From assembly GCF_030814415.1 (NCBI RefSeq), contig NZ_JAUSVB010000005.1:62001-126000 (forward strand): 64,000 bases of DNA, in the 5' to 3' direction. Made by a program: the position numbers and the translations under genes. Each line of letters begins with the position of its first letter. Position 1 is the first letter of the stretch. Shown here in pieces: positions 1-7,781 of this stretch. The DNA comes from Cellulomonas humilata. Its GTDB lineage: Bacteria > Actinomycetota > Actinomycetes > Actinomycetales > Cellulomonadaceae. The notes under the pieces are model-generated. The model had not been told where the DNA came from. It worked only from the letters and a program-made list of their open reading frames with translations, and did no database searches.

Positions 1-475
1 GCCCCCGCGCGAGGTAGGTGGACACCCCGCGCCACGCGACCGACCCGTCGACGGACACCTCGGTCACCAGGTCCACCTGCGTGCCGGACCGGTGCCCTCG
101 CAGGTCGGTGGCGGTCGCGCGGACGTCGAGGACGTCGGTGAGCAGGACCGGCCGCAGCTGCGTCACGCGGTTGGCCAGGTGGACCAGGCCGACCAGCGGC
201 AGCGGGAAGTCGTTCCGGACCATGAGCGCGGTCGCGACGGGGAACGCCAGCACGTGCACGAACCCGGCGGGCAGCGCGTCCGACGCGGACTCGCCGAGGA
301 GGTGCTGGTACTCCGTCAGGTGCTCCGACGACGCCTGCACCCCGCGGACGAGGTACTCGACGTCGGGCAGCACCGACGGCCCGGACCGCACGCGCCGCGC
401 CAGGGAGAGCCCGGCGCCGCGCGTGAACAGCCCGCCGAGTGCGGGGACCTCCGGCAGGACGACGGTCGCCGTCAC
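1..475 (-). CDS. MaoC-type 3-hydroxyacyl-thioester dehydratase, partial
   Basis: Starts at a GTG at 475 and runs off the left window edge, so only about 158 N-terminal residues are seen. The visible part (VTATVVLPEVPALGGLF at the start, VHVLAFPVATALM and LRPVLLTDVLDV later) fits the N-terminal hotdog half of MaoC/HtdX-type dehydratases. The catalytic Asp/His hydratase motif would lie in the missing half. The GTG overlaps the fabG stop as GTGA, so the two are probably translationally coupled. Thiolase-fabG-dehydratase is the order of the mycobacterial fadA2-fabG4-htdX cluster, which supports a role in reversible (R)-3-hydroxyacyl dehydration in fatty acyl metabolism. The family call leans on this context. 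Confidence 0.72.
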   Translation of the reverse strand, partial: MTATVVLPEVPALGGLFTRGAGLSLARRVRSGPSVLPDVEYLVRGVQASSEHLTEYQHLLGESASDALPAGFVHVLAFPVATALMVRNDFPLPLVGLVHLANRVTQLRPVLLTDVLDVRATATDLRGHRSGTQVDLVTEVSVDGSVAWRGVSTYLARG

Positions 476-1815
476 TGGCCCACCATGTTCTGCCCGCACA
501 CGCGCAGCACGCGTCCGACCACGCCGCCGGCGGCGGGGGAGGCCAGGAACGCCACGGTCTCGGCGACGTCCACCGGCTGCCCGCCCTGCTGCAGCGAGTT
601 GAGCCGGCGAGCCACCTGCCGCGTGACGGCGGGGATGCGCGCGGTCATCTCGGTCTCGATGAACCCGGGGGCGACCGCGTTGGCGGTCCCGCCGAACGCT
701 TCGAGCAGCGGCGCGGTCGCCCGGACCATGCCGATGACCCCACCCTTCGACGCGGCGTAGTTGGTCTGCCCGCGGTTGCCGGCGATGCCCGAGGTCGACG
801 CGAGCGACACGATCCGCGGCGCATCGGTGAAGTCGCCGGACGTCAGGAGCGCCTCGTTGATGCGCAGCTGCGACGCGATGTTCACCGCGAGGACCGAGTC
901 CCACTTGTCGGGGGTCATGTTGGCCAGCAGCTTGTCGCGGGTGATCCCGGCGTTGTGCACGACGATGTCGAGCCGCCCGTGCCGCTGCAGCGCGTGCTCG
1001 AGGATCCGTGCCCCGGCGTCGTCGGCCGTGACGTCGAGCTGCAGCGCGGTCCCGCGGACGCGGTTGGCGACGGTCACCAGCTGCTCCCCGGCGGCGGGGA
1101 CGTCGACCGCGACGACGGTGGCACCGTCGCGGGCGAGGGTGTCGGCGATCGACGCGCCGATGCCCCGGGCCGCCCCGGTGACGACGGCGACGCGGCCGGC
1201 CAGCGGCTTCTCCCAGTCGGACGGCAGCGAGCCGGCGGCCGAGTCGATGGCGAGCAGCTGACCGTCGACGAACGCGGACTTGGTGGACAGGAAGAACCGC
1301 AGCGCGCCGACGACGGACGGCGCGGTGACCGGGACGTCGGCCGCGAGCACCAGACCGTTGCCGGTCGACCCGCCGCGCAGCTCCTTGGCCAGCGACCGCA
1401 GCAGCCCGTCGACGCCCTGACGTGCGGCGGCGACCGCGGGGGCGTCGTCGGCACGCGGTGCGCGCGAGACGGTGACGACGCGCGCGCCCTTCGGGAGCGA
1501 CTTGAGCACGGAACCGACGGCCAGCACCGGCTCCGACAGCTGGTCGGGGTGCGTCAGCTCGGTCAGCGCGAGGACGACCGCCGAGTACCGCGTGCCGGGC
1601 GTCGCGTGCCGGTGGACGTCGAGGTCCCAGTCGGCGGACAGGAAGCCGGCGAGCGCGTCGGACTCCGACCCGCGTCCGAGCACCAGCACCGCGCCCTGCA
1701 GGAGCGGCTGTCCAGGCTCGTAGCGACGCAGGGGAGCGGGCTGGGGCAGTCCGAGCTGCTTCGCGACCTTCTTGGTGAAGCCGCTGTTGACCAGGTTCAG
1801 GTAGGTGTCGCTCAT
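472..1815 (-). CDS. fabG: 3-oxoacyl-(ACP/CoA) reductase, long FabG4 type
   Basis: 447 residues, far longer than an ordinary FabG of about 245. Residues 1 to about 205 form a degenerate Rossmann/flavodoxin-like domain and the rest is a classical SDR. TGAARGIG is the NADH/NADPH-binding motif, and the catalytic Ser and Tyr-x3-Lys are seen in LASTSGIAGNRGQTNYAASK. This two-domain design is that of high-molecular-weight FabG4 enzymes, which reduce 3-oxoacyl-CoA or ACP. ATG at 1815 follows the thiolase stop by two bases, and the 3' end overlaps the dehydratase start by four. The three genes should be one transcript. Substrate chain length cannot be read from sequence. Confidence 0.9.
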   Translation of the reverse strand: MSDTYLNLVNSGFTKKVAKQLGLPQPAPLRRYEPGQPLLQGAVLVLGRGSESDALAGFLSADWDLDVHRHATPGTRYSAVVLALTELTHPDQLSEPVLAVGSVLKSLPKGARVVTVSRAPRADDAPAVAAARQGVDGLLRSLAKELRGGSTGNGLVLAADVPVTAPSVVGALRFFLSTKSAFVDGQLLAIDSAAGSLPSDWEKPLAGRVAVVTGAARGIGASIADTLARDGATVVAVDVPAAGEQLVTVANRVRGTALQLDVTADDAGARILEHALQRHGRLDIVVHNAGITRDKLLANMTPDKWDSVLAVNIASQLRINEALLTSGDFTDAPRIVSLASTSGIAGNRGQTNYAASKGGVIGMVRATAPLLEAFGGTANAVAPGFIETEMTARIPAVTRQVARRLNSLQQGGQPVDVAETVAFLASPAAGGVVGRVLRVCGQNMVGQ

Positions 1816-1817
1816 GG

Positions 1818-3146
1818 TCAGGCCGCCTCGAGGATCGCGGTGAGGCCCAGCCCGCCGGCTGCGCACACGGACACCAGCGCCCGGACCGGCCGGTCGGAGC
1901 CGGACTCGACCTTGCGTCGGTGCAGCTCCTTGCTGATGGTCGCGATGATCCGCCCGCCCGTCGCGGCGAACGGGTGCCCCGCGGCCAGCGACGACCCGTG
2001 CACGTTGAGCTTGGCGCGGTCGACGGTCCCGAAGGCGCCGTCCAGGCCGAGCCGGGTGCGCCCGAACTCCTCGGACTCCCACGCAGCCAGCGTCGTCAGC
2101 ACGGTCGCGGCGAACGCCTCGTGGATCTCGATGTAGTCCAGGTCGTCCAGCGTCAGCCCGTTGCGGGCCAGCAGGCGCGGCACGGCGAACGCGGGGGCCA
2201 TGAGCAGCCCGTCGTCCCCGTGCACGAAGTCGACCGCACCGGCCTCGGCGTCGATGACCGAGGCGAGCGGGACCAGGTCGTGCGCGGCGGCCCACTCGGC
2301 CGACCCGAGCAGCACCGTCGAGGCGCCGTCGGACAGCGGCGTCGAGTTGCCGGCCGTCATCGTCGCGGGGGTGTCCAGGCCGAGCCCGAACGCGGGCTTG
2401 AGCTTCGCCAGCTTCTCCAGCGAGGAGTCGGCGCGCAGGTTGGCGTCGCGCGTCAGCCCCCGGAACGGGGTGACCAGGTCGTCGAAGAACCCGGAGTCGT
2501 AGGCGGCGGCGAGGCGCTGGTGGCTGGCGAGTGCGACCTCGTCCTGCGCAGCCTGCGTGATCTCCCACTGCGCGGTGGTGAGCGCCTGGTGCTCGCCCAT
2601 CGACAGGTGCGTGCGCGGCTCGCCGGTGTTCGGGGCGACGGGCGCGAGGTCCTTCGGGCGGATCTTCGCGACGGCCGCGAACTTCTGGCCGACGGTCTTC
2701 GCGCGGGAGAGGTCGAGCAGCGCGCGGCGCAGGCGGTTGCTGACGGCGATCGGAGCGTCCGACGTGGAGTCGACGCCGCCGGCGATCGCGGACTCGAGCT
2801 GGCCCAGGCGGATCTTGTTGCTCAGCGAGACGACGGTCTCCAGACCGGTCGCGCAGGCCTGCTGCACGTCGTACGCGGGAGTCTCGGCCGAGAGTGCCGA
2901 CCCGAGGACGGCCTCGCGGGTGAGGTTGAAGTCCTTGCTGTGCTTGAGCACGGCACCCGCGGCGACCTCGCCGATGCGCTCGCCCTGCAGCCCGTACCGG
3001 GCGACGAGCCCGTCGATCGCGGCGGTGAGCATGTCCTGGTTGCTGGCGCGCACGTAGGGGCCGCCCGCGCGGGCGAAGGGGATCCGGTTGCCGCCGAGCA
3101 CGTAGGCCCTGCGTACCTCGGTCGTGGGGGTGGTGGGGCGTGCCAT
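1818..3146 (-). CDS. Acetyl-CoA acetyltransferase / thiolase (FadA2-like)
   Basis: 442 residues, slightly longer than typical thiolases (about 390-430). The nucleophilic cysteine lies in QQACATGLE, the active-site histidine in the AAGHPFAATGG motif and the second cysteine in VCAAGGLG. It would catalyse thiolytic cleavage of 3-oxoacyl-CoA or condensation of acetyl-CoA. It is first of a tight three-gene minus-strand cluster with fabG and a MaoC dehydratase, and diverges from a TetR gene. Starts at ATG 3146, preceded on its strand by a purine-rich GAGAGGAACGCG that can serve as ribosome binding site. Direction of the reaction in vivo is inferred only. Confidence 0.92.
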   Translation of the reverse strand: MARPTTPTTEVRRAYVLGGNRIPFARAGGPYVRASNQDMLTAAIDGLVARYGLQGERIGEVAAGAVLKHSKDFNLTREAVLGSALSAETPAYDVQQACATGLETVVSLSNKIRLGQLESAIAGGVDSTSDAPIAVSNRLRRALLDLSRAKTVGQKFAAVAKIRPKDLAPVAPNTGEPRTHLSMGEHQALTTAQWEITQAAQDEVALASHQRLAAAYDSGFFDDLVTPFRGLTRDANLRADSSLEKLAKLKPAFGLGLDTPATMTAGNSTPLSDGASTVLLGSAEWAAAHDLVPLASVIDAEAGAVDFVHGDDGLLMAPAFAVPRLLARNGLTLDDLDYIEIHEAFAATVLTTLAAWESEEFGRTRLGLDGAFGTVDRAKLNVHGSSLAAGHPFAATGGRIIATISKELHRRKVESGSDRPVRALVSVCAAGGLGLTAILEAA

Positions 3147-3250
3147 GGGGCGCGTTCCTCTCGCTTCGTCGCTGAGCGGGGACCGAGCGCAGCGGCTCGA
3201 TGATGATGACGTGGTGTCCGAAACCCACAGTACCTGATACCTTCGGTCTC

Positions 3251-4087
3251 GTGAGCCCTGTCACACCGGGCCCGTCGAAGGCGACGGCCCTCACCCTGTT
3301 GAACTCCGAGGCCGGTCGTGCGCGACCGGCCCTTCCGACGCCGCCCACGAGGCGCCCTGCTGACGACGCCTTCGCGGCCGACGGTCGGTCCACCCGGTGG
3401 GCCGACCACCGCGAGGCCCGCCGCGCCGAGCTGGTGCGCATCGCCCGCCGGACCGTCCACCACAAGGGCCCCGACGTGTCGATGGAGGAGATCGCGGCCG
3501 CCGCGGGCACCTCCAAGTCGATCGTCTACCGGTACTTCGCGGACAAGACCGGCCTGCAGATCGCGGTCGCCGAGGCGGTCGTGCTGCAGATCCAGGGGGC
3601 GCTCGAGGGCGTCCTGCGGATCGCGCCGACCCCCCGCGACGGCCTGCGGGCGATGGTCGCGGTGTACCTCGAGATGATCGAGTCGTCGCCCAACGTCTAC
3701 GCGTTCGTGACGCGCAACGGCTCGGTCGAGTCGGGCGGCCCGCTCGGGCACTTCCTCGACTCGGTCACCGCGCTGGTCGCCGCCCCGTTCGCCCGCGGGC
3801 TGACCGAGGAGCACGCGGACGGTCGTCGGACCGCGCGCCGTCCCGAAGGGGGCGAGGTCGCGGATGACGACGCCCTCGCCGCCCGCGTCGCCCTGGCCGA
3901 GTCCTGGGCCGCCGGCGCCGTCGGCTTCGTCCGCGGTTCCGGCGAGTGGTGGCTGGCCCACCGCAACGAGCCCGCCAGCCCGGACCGAGAAGAGCTCACC
4001 GCCCAGGTCGCCGCATGGCTCTGGGCCGGACCCGTCGGGCTCCTTGCCCGTGACCGCAACCGCACGACCCACGAGGAGTCCCGATGA
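3251..4087 (+). CDS. TetR-family transcriptional regulator
   Basis: About 278 residues. A TetR helix-turn-helix follows a roughly 65-residue basic/Pro-rich N-terminal stretch: SMEEIAAAAGTSKSIVYRYF then DKTGLQ is the classic HTH and linker. The C-terminal ligand domain has no recognisable specificity. I chose GTG 3251 because no ATG lies close to the HTH and upstream codons run into the promoter region shared with the divergent thiolase. A later start is possible. The stop overlaps the ATG of the acyl-CoA dehydrogenase gene (ATGA), so both are coupled. Position suggests an acyl-CoA-responsive repressor of this lipid cluster; that is inference. Confidence 0.85.
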   Translation: MSPVTPGPSKATALTLLNSEAGRARPALPTPPTRRPADDAFAADGRSTRWADHREARRAELVRIARRTVHHKGPDVSMEEIAAAAGTSKSIVYRYFADKTGLQIAVAEAVVLQIQGALEGVLRIAPTPRDGLRAMVAVYLEMIESSPNVYAFVTRNGSVESGGPLGHFLDSVTALVAAPFARGLTEEHADGRRTARRPEGGEVADDDALAARVALAESWAAGAVGFVRGSGEWWLAHRNEPASPDREELTAQVAAWLWAGPVGLLARDRNRTTHEESR

Positions 4088-6156
4088 CCACGACCAGCAC
4101 CCGCCCCACCGTCGAGACTCCCGAGGCCGGCGACCCCCGCCTGGACGCCGACGTCACCAACGTCGACATCGCCCACCTCAGCGAGGTGCTGCTCGGCCAC
4201 TACCCCGAGCTGCGGCTGGCGGCGCGCAAGCTCATGGCCGACGAGCGGTTCCACCGGATCGAGGGCCAGACGCTGGTCGACCACCGCGAGCGGGTCATCG
4301 GCCAGCTCCGCCTGCTCGCCGCCGAGGGCGACGTGCACCGGTCGTTCCCCGAGCGGTTCGGCGGCCACGAGGACCACGGCGGCTTCCTCGCCCGGTTCGA
4401 GGAGCTGACGCACGCGGACCCGTCGCTGCAGATCAAGTCGGGCGTGCAGTGGGGCCTGTTCGCGTCCGCGATCTACCACCTGGGCACCGAGCGCAACCAC
4501 GACGAGTTCCTGGCCGACGCTCTGTCGGTCAAGGTCCCGGGCGCCTTCGCGATGACGGAGACGGGCCATGGCTCGGACGTCGCCGCCATCGGCACCACCG
4601 CCACGTACGACCCGGCGACGCAGGAGTTCGTCATCCACACGCCGTTCCGTGCGGCGTGGAAGGACTACCTCGGGAACGCCGGGGTGCACGGCACGGCGGC
4701 CACCGTCTTCGCGCGACTGATCACGGCCGGCACCGACCACGGCGTGCACGCGTTCTACGTCCCGATCCGCGACGAGGACACGATGGAGTTCCTCCCGGGC
4801 GTCGGCGGTGAGGACGACGGGCTCAAGGGCGGTCTGAACGGGATCGACAACGGCCGGCTCTGGTTCGATCAGGTCCGTGTCCCGCGCACCAACCTGCTCA
4901 ACCGGTACGGCGACGTCGACGAGGCCGGGACGTACTCGTCGCCCATCGCGAGCCCCGGCCGCCGCTTCTTCACGATGCTCGGCACCCTGGTCCAGGGCCG
5001 CGTCTCCCTCGACGGTGCCGCGGTCACCGCCGCCCGCGTGGGCCTGACCATCGCGATCACGTACGGCAACCAGCGCCGGCAGTTCAACGGCGCGTCGCCC
5101 ACCGACGAGATCGTCATCCTCGACTACGCCGAGCACCAGCGCCGCCTGCTCCCGCTGCTCGCCGAGACGTACGCCGCCGGGTTCGCGCACGAGGACCTGC
5201 TCGCCGCGTTCGACGACGTGTTCTCCGGCCGCAACGACACCCCGGAGACCCGCGAGGACCTCGAGACGCTCGCCGCGGCGCTCAAGCCGGCGTCGACGTG
5301 GCACGCGCTGAACACGCTCCAGGTCGCCCGCGAGGCGTGCGGCGGGGCCGGGTTCCTCGCGGAGAACCGGATCACCGGGCTGCGCGCCGACATGGACGTG
5401 TACGCGACGTTCGAGGGCGACAACACCGTCCTGCTGCAGCTCGTCGGCAAGCGCCTGCTCACGGACTACTCGAAGAGCTTCAAGCACCTGGACGCGACCA
5501 AGGTCGCCCGCATGGTGGCCGAGCGCGCGTCCGACGCCGCCCGGTACCGCACGCCGCTGCACCGGGCCGTGCAGACCATCGCCGACGTCGGTGACCCGCG
5601 CCGTTCGGCCGGTCAGCTGCGCGAGACGGCGACCCAGCGCGAGCTGCTGGTGGACCGCGTCGAGACGATGGTCGCGGAGATCGCCCAGGCGCTCCGCCCC
5701 GCGCAGAAGGCCGACCCGGCGACGGCTGCGGCCCTGTTCAACGCCCACCAGCACGAGCTCGTCCAGGCGGCCCGCGCGCACGCCGAGCTGGTCCAGTGGG
5801 AGTCGTTCACCGCGGCGCTGGAGCGCGTCACCGACCCGGGCACCCGCCAGATCCTCACGTGGGTGCGGGACCTGTTCGGGCTCACCGTCATCGAGCGGAA
5901 CCTCACCTGGTACCTGCTCAACGGCCGGCTGTCCGCGGGTCGCGCCCGCACGGTCACGTCGTACATCGACCGCCTGCTGGCCCGCCTCCGCCCGCACGCG
6001 CAGAGCCTGGTCGACGCGTTCGGCTACGAGCAGGCGCACCTGCGCGCACCGATCGCGTCGGGCGCCGAGCAGGACCGGCAGGACGAGGCCCGCGCCTACT
6101 ACCGGGCGCAGCGTGCGTCGGGCGACGCGCCTGTCCCGGAGAAGCACAAGCGCTGA
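4084..6156 (+). CDS. Acyl-CoA dehydrogenase / acyl-CoA oxidase family protein
   Basis: 690 residues, well above the about 380 of ordinary acyl-CoA dehydrogenases and close to acyl-CoA oxidase length. FAMTETGHGSD is the FAD/substrate-loop motif. The catalytic base glutamate is in ATFEGDNTVLLQ at about residue 444, a context typical of acyl-CoA oxidases, and a long helical C-terminal domain follows. It oxidises acyl-CoA to trans-2-enoyl-CoA on FAD; whether electrons go to ETF or O2 cannot be decided. Start overlaps the TetR stop by four bases. With the divergent thiolase/FabG/MaoC genes it supplies the first step of a beta-oxidation-like cycle. Mycobacterial FadE5 occupies the comparable place but is shorter (about 611 residues). 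Confidence 0.88.
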   Translation: MTTTSTRPTVETPEAGDPRLDADVTNVDIAHLSEVLLGHYPELRLAARKLMADERFHRIEGQTLVDHRERVIGQLRLLAAEGDVHRSFPERFGGHEDHGGFLARFEELTHADPSLQIKSGVQWGLFASAIYHLGTERNHDEFLADALSVKVPGAFAMTETGHGSDVAAIGTTATYDPATQEFVIHTPFRAAWKDYLGNAGVHGTAATVFARLITAGTDHGVHAFYVPIRDEDTMEFLPGVGGEDDGLKGGLNGIDNGRLWFDQVRVPRTNLLNRYGDVDEAGTYSSPIASPGRRFFTMLGTLVQGRVSLDGAAVTAARVGLTIAITYGNQRRQFNGASPTDEIVILDYAEHQRRLLPLLAETYAAGFAHEDLLAAFDDVFSGRNDTPETREDLETLAAALKPASTWHALNTLQVAREACGGAGFLAENRITGLRADMDVYATFEGDNTVLLQLVGKRLLTDYSKSFKHLDATKVARMVAERASDAARYRTPLHRAVQTIADVGDPRRSAGQLRETATQRELLVDRVETMVAEIAQALRPAQKADPATAAALFNAHQHELVQAARAHAELVQWESFTAALERVTDPGTRQILTWVRDLFGLTVIERNLTWYLLNGRLSAGRARTVTSYIDRLLARLRPHAQSLVDAFGYEQAHLRAPIASGAEQDRQDEARAYYRAQRASGDAPVPEKHKR

Positions 6157-6168
6157 CCGCGCGCACTG

Positions 6169-6200
6169 CACCGACGCAGGGTCACGACCCTGCGTCGGTG
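6169..6200. terminator. Bidirectional hairpin terminator
   Basis: Perfect 15-bp arms (CACCGACGCAGGGTC and its complement) around two bases, between the acyl-CoA dehydrogenase and the convergent pentapeptide gene. The right arm covers the pentapeptide gene's last codons and stop. Confidence 0.8.
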
Positions 6201-6745
6201 TCCTGTGCCCAGCGCCGGACGGGTTCCGGCGGCAGGTCGGACCCCGGCGTGTGTGCGGTGACCCGGGAGCCGGCGAGCGCCCAGACCTCGAGGAGCCGGC
6301 GGACGCTCTGCGGCAGACCGTCGACGCGGATGCCGTCCTCGACGTCGACGACCGTGCCGGCCGCCCCCGCGACCTGGTTGTCGCCCCACACCGAACCGGC
6401 GGCGTAGACGAGGTACAGGTCCGCCTCGGTCAGGTTCGCCGAGCGGAGGTCGGCGCCGTCGAGCCACGTCTTCACCAGGAACGAGCGCGACAGGTCGGCC
6501 CCGGTGAGGTCGGCGCCCGTCAGGTCCGCCCTGATCAGCGTGCACCCGCGAAGCACGGCCCCCCGAGCCCGGACCCGGTCGAGGTGCGCCTTCTTGAGGT
6601 ACGCACCGGACAGGTCGGCACCGGACAGGTCCGCGCCGACGAGCCAGGCGTGACCGAGGTCCGCACCGCGGAGGTCCGCCCCGGACAGGTCGGCTCCCGA
6701 GAGATCGGCACCGGACAGGTCGGCACCGGGCCCCACCTCGATCAC
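6182..6745 (-). CDS. Pentapeptide-repeat protein
   Basis: About 187 residues from a GTG at 6745 (another GTG lies at 6736). Roughly residues 8-120 are about 21 tandem A(D/N)LxX pentapeptides such as ADLSG, ADLTG and ADLRS, predicting a right-handed quadrilateral beta-helix. A non-repeat C-terminal tail of about 65 residues follows. No signal peptide. Some pentapeptide proteins mimic DNA and protect gyrase, but most have no known role and nothing here assigns one. The start overlaps the end of the LapA-domain gene upstream, so the pair is probably co-translated. The 3' end lies inside a terminator hairpin. Confidence 0.8.
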   Translation of the reverse strand: MIEVGPGADLSGADLSGADLSGADLRGADLGHAWLVGADLSGADLSGAYLKKAHLDRVRARGAVLRGCTLIRADLTGADLTGADLSRSFLVKTWLDGADLRSANLTEADLYLVYAAGSVWGDNQVAGAAGTVVDVEDGIRVDGLPQSVRRLLEVWALAGSRVTAHTPGSDLPPEPVRRWAQDTDAGS

Positions 6746-6750
6746 GACGA

Positions 6751-6996
6751 TCAGCCCTTGCGCCCGGCTCGGCGGGTCTTGGCGATCCAGCCGACGACGA
6801 TGCCGAGCGCGAACGTGATCGCGAGGATCACCCACAGCGGCATCGCGAAGTGGGTGAACACGAGGCTGAACTCGACCTCGTCCCGGTTGGCGGCGATGAC
6901 GACGACCGTGACCACCACGATGACGATCGCGAGCCACCGGCGCTTGAGGAACGCGACGAACGAGCTCTCCTGCGGGGCGGTCGACGCTCCGGACAT
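6751..6996 (-). CDS. LapA-domain small membrane protein
   Basis: 81 residues with two hydrophobic segments, LAIVIVVVTVVVIAANRD and a later one around PLWVILAITFALGIVVGW, ending in a basic tail (KTRRAGRKG). This is the layout of DUF1049/LapA proteins: two membrane spans with a short polar connector. In proteobacteria LapA acts in lipopolysaccharide assembly, but actinobacterial members have no established function. ATG at 6996 is preceded by GGAGGTAGTGGCAC, a good Shine-Dalgarno. The pentapeptide-repeat gene starts a few bases before its stop. Confidence 0.8.
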   Translation of the reverse strand: MSGASTAPQESSFVAFLKRRWLAIVIVVVTVVVIAANRDEVEFSLVFTHFAMPLWVILAITFALGIVVGWIAKTRRAGRKG

Positions 6997-7058
6997 GTGC
7001 CACTACCTCCGTGCCGGGAGGGGCCTGCTTCCCCTCGTCGTCCGCCAGTCTGGCGCGC

Positions 7059-7781
7059 TCAGGGGTTGCAGCGCTCGCGGATCATCTCGATGACGTCGAC
7101 GTCGGGCCGCCACGGTTCCAGGTTCCAGGTGGCCTTGTCCGGGGCGCCGAGCTCGTGGCACTCGAGCTGCGCCTTCATGCCGGGCGTGTCGGCGTCCGGC
7201 GCGAGTGCCACGACCTGCGCCCACAGACCCTCCTGCGCGGCCAGTCCGCGGGCACGGGCCCACGCGCTGGGCGTCACCGCGAGCGAGCGTCCGCCCTCGG
7301 CCTCGCCCCAGACGGCGCTCTCGACGGCGACGGAGGTGAACCAGAGGCCGGCGGCGTCGTCGAGCCGGACGACGTCGGGCCCCACCTGGACCAGCGCGCT
7401 GCCCCACGGGTCGGTGGTCAGGCCCGCGACGAACGCGCCGACGCCGTCGCGGACGGCGGCGGTCCCGTCGGTCAGGGCCGCGATCGTCAGGCCCTCGGGA
7501 GCGGCGATCAGCACGCCGCCGGGGACTGCGGCACGCGCGGAGCCGTCGGGGTCGACCGTCACCGCGAGACCGGGCACGGAGACGGTGAGCGTCACGGCGC
7601 CGGAGGTGACCGGGGTGCCGGTCGTGCGGATCACGGTGGGGTCCGTCGGGTCCGCGGTGGGTGTCGGCGTGGCCGACGGGGACGCGGGCGGCGAGGGCGC
7701 CGAGAGCCCAGCGGGGTCCGAGCTGCAGCCCACCAGCACGAGGGCGGCCATCGCTGCGACGAGGGCTGCCTGTGTTCTCAC
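7059..7781 (-). CDS. DUF2599-domain lipoprotein
   Basis: 240 residues from GTG 7781, which overlaps the GH13 stop as GTGA. N-terminus is a lipoprotein signal with lipobox LVGC (cysteine near residue 19), followed by a Ser/Pro/Thr-rich spacer of about 30 residues. The C-terminal region with KATWNLEPWRPDVDV and a final RERCNP resembles the DUF2599 domain of actinobacterial secreted and lipoproteins. Function unknown. It is the last gene of the LacI-headed sugar operon and its translational coupling to the GH13 gene argues for co-expression, so it may act on the cell surface in the same glycan use. The domain call is from remembered family pattern. Confidence 0.72.
   Translation of the reverse strand: MRTQAALVAAMAALVLVGCSSDPAGLSAPSPPASPSATPTPTADPTDPTVIRTTGTPVTSGAVTLTVSVPGLAVTVDPDGSARAAVPGGVLIAAPEGLTIAALTDGTAAVRDGVGAFVAGLTTDPWGSALVQVGPDVVRLDDAAGLWFTSVAVESAVWGEAEGGRSLAVTPSAWARARGLAAQEGLWAQVVALAPDADTPGMKAQLECHELGAPDKATWNLEPWRPDVDVIEMIRERCNP

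Noticed and set aside
439..2136. Long plus-strand open frame opposite fabG
   Set aside because: High GC makes long antisense frames common. The product is Arg/Gly/Pro-rich with no family pattern, while the minus strand encodes a clear FabG with catalytic motifs.
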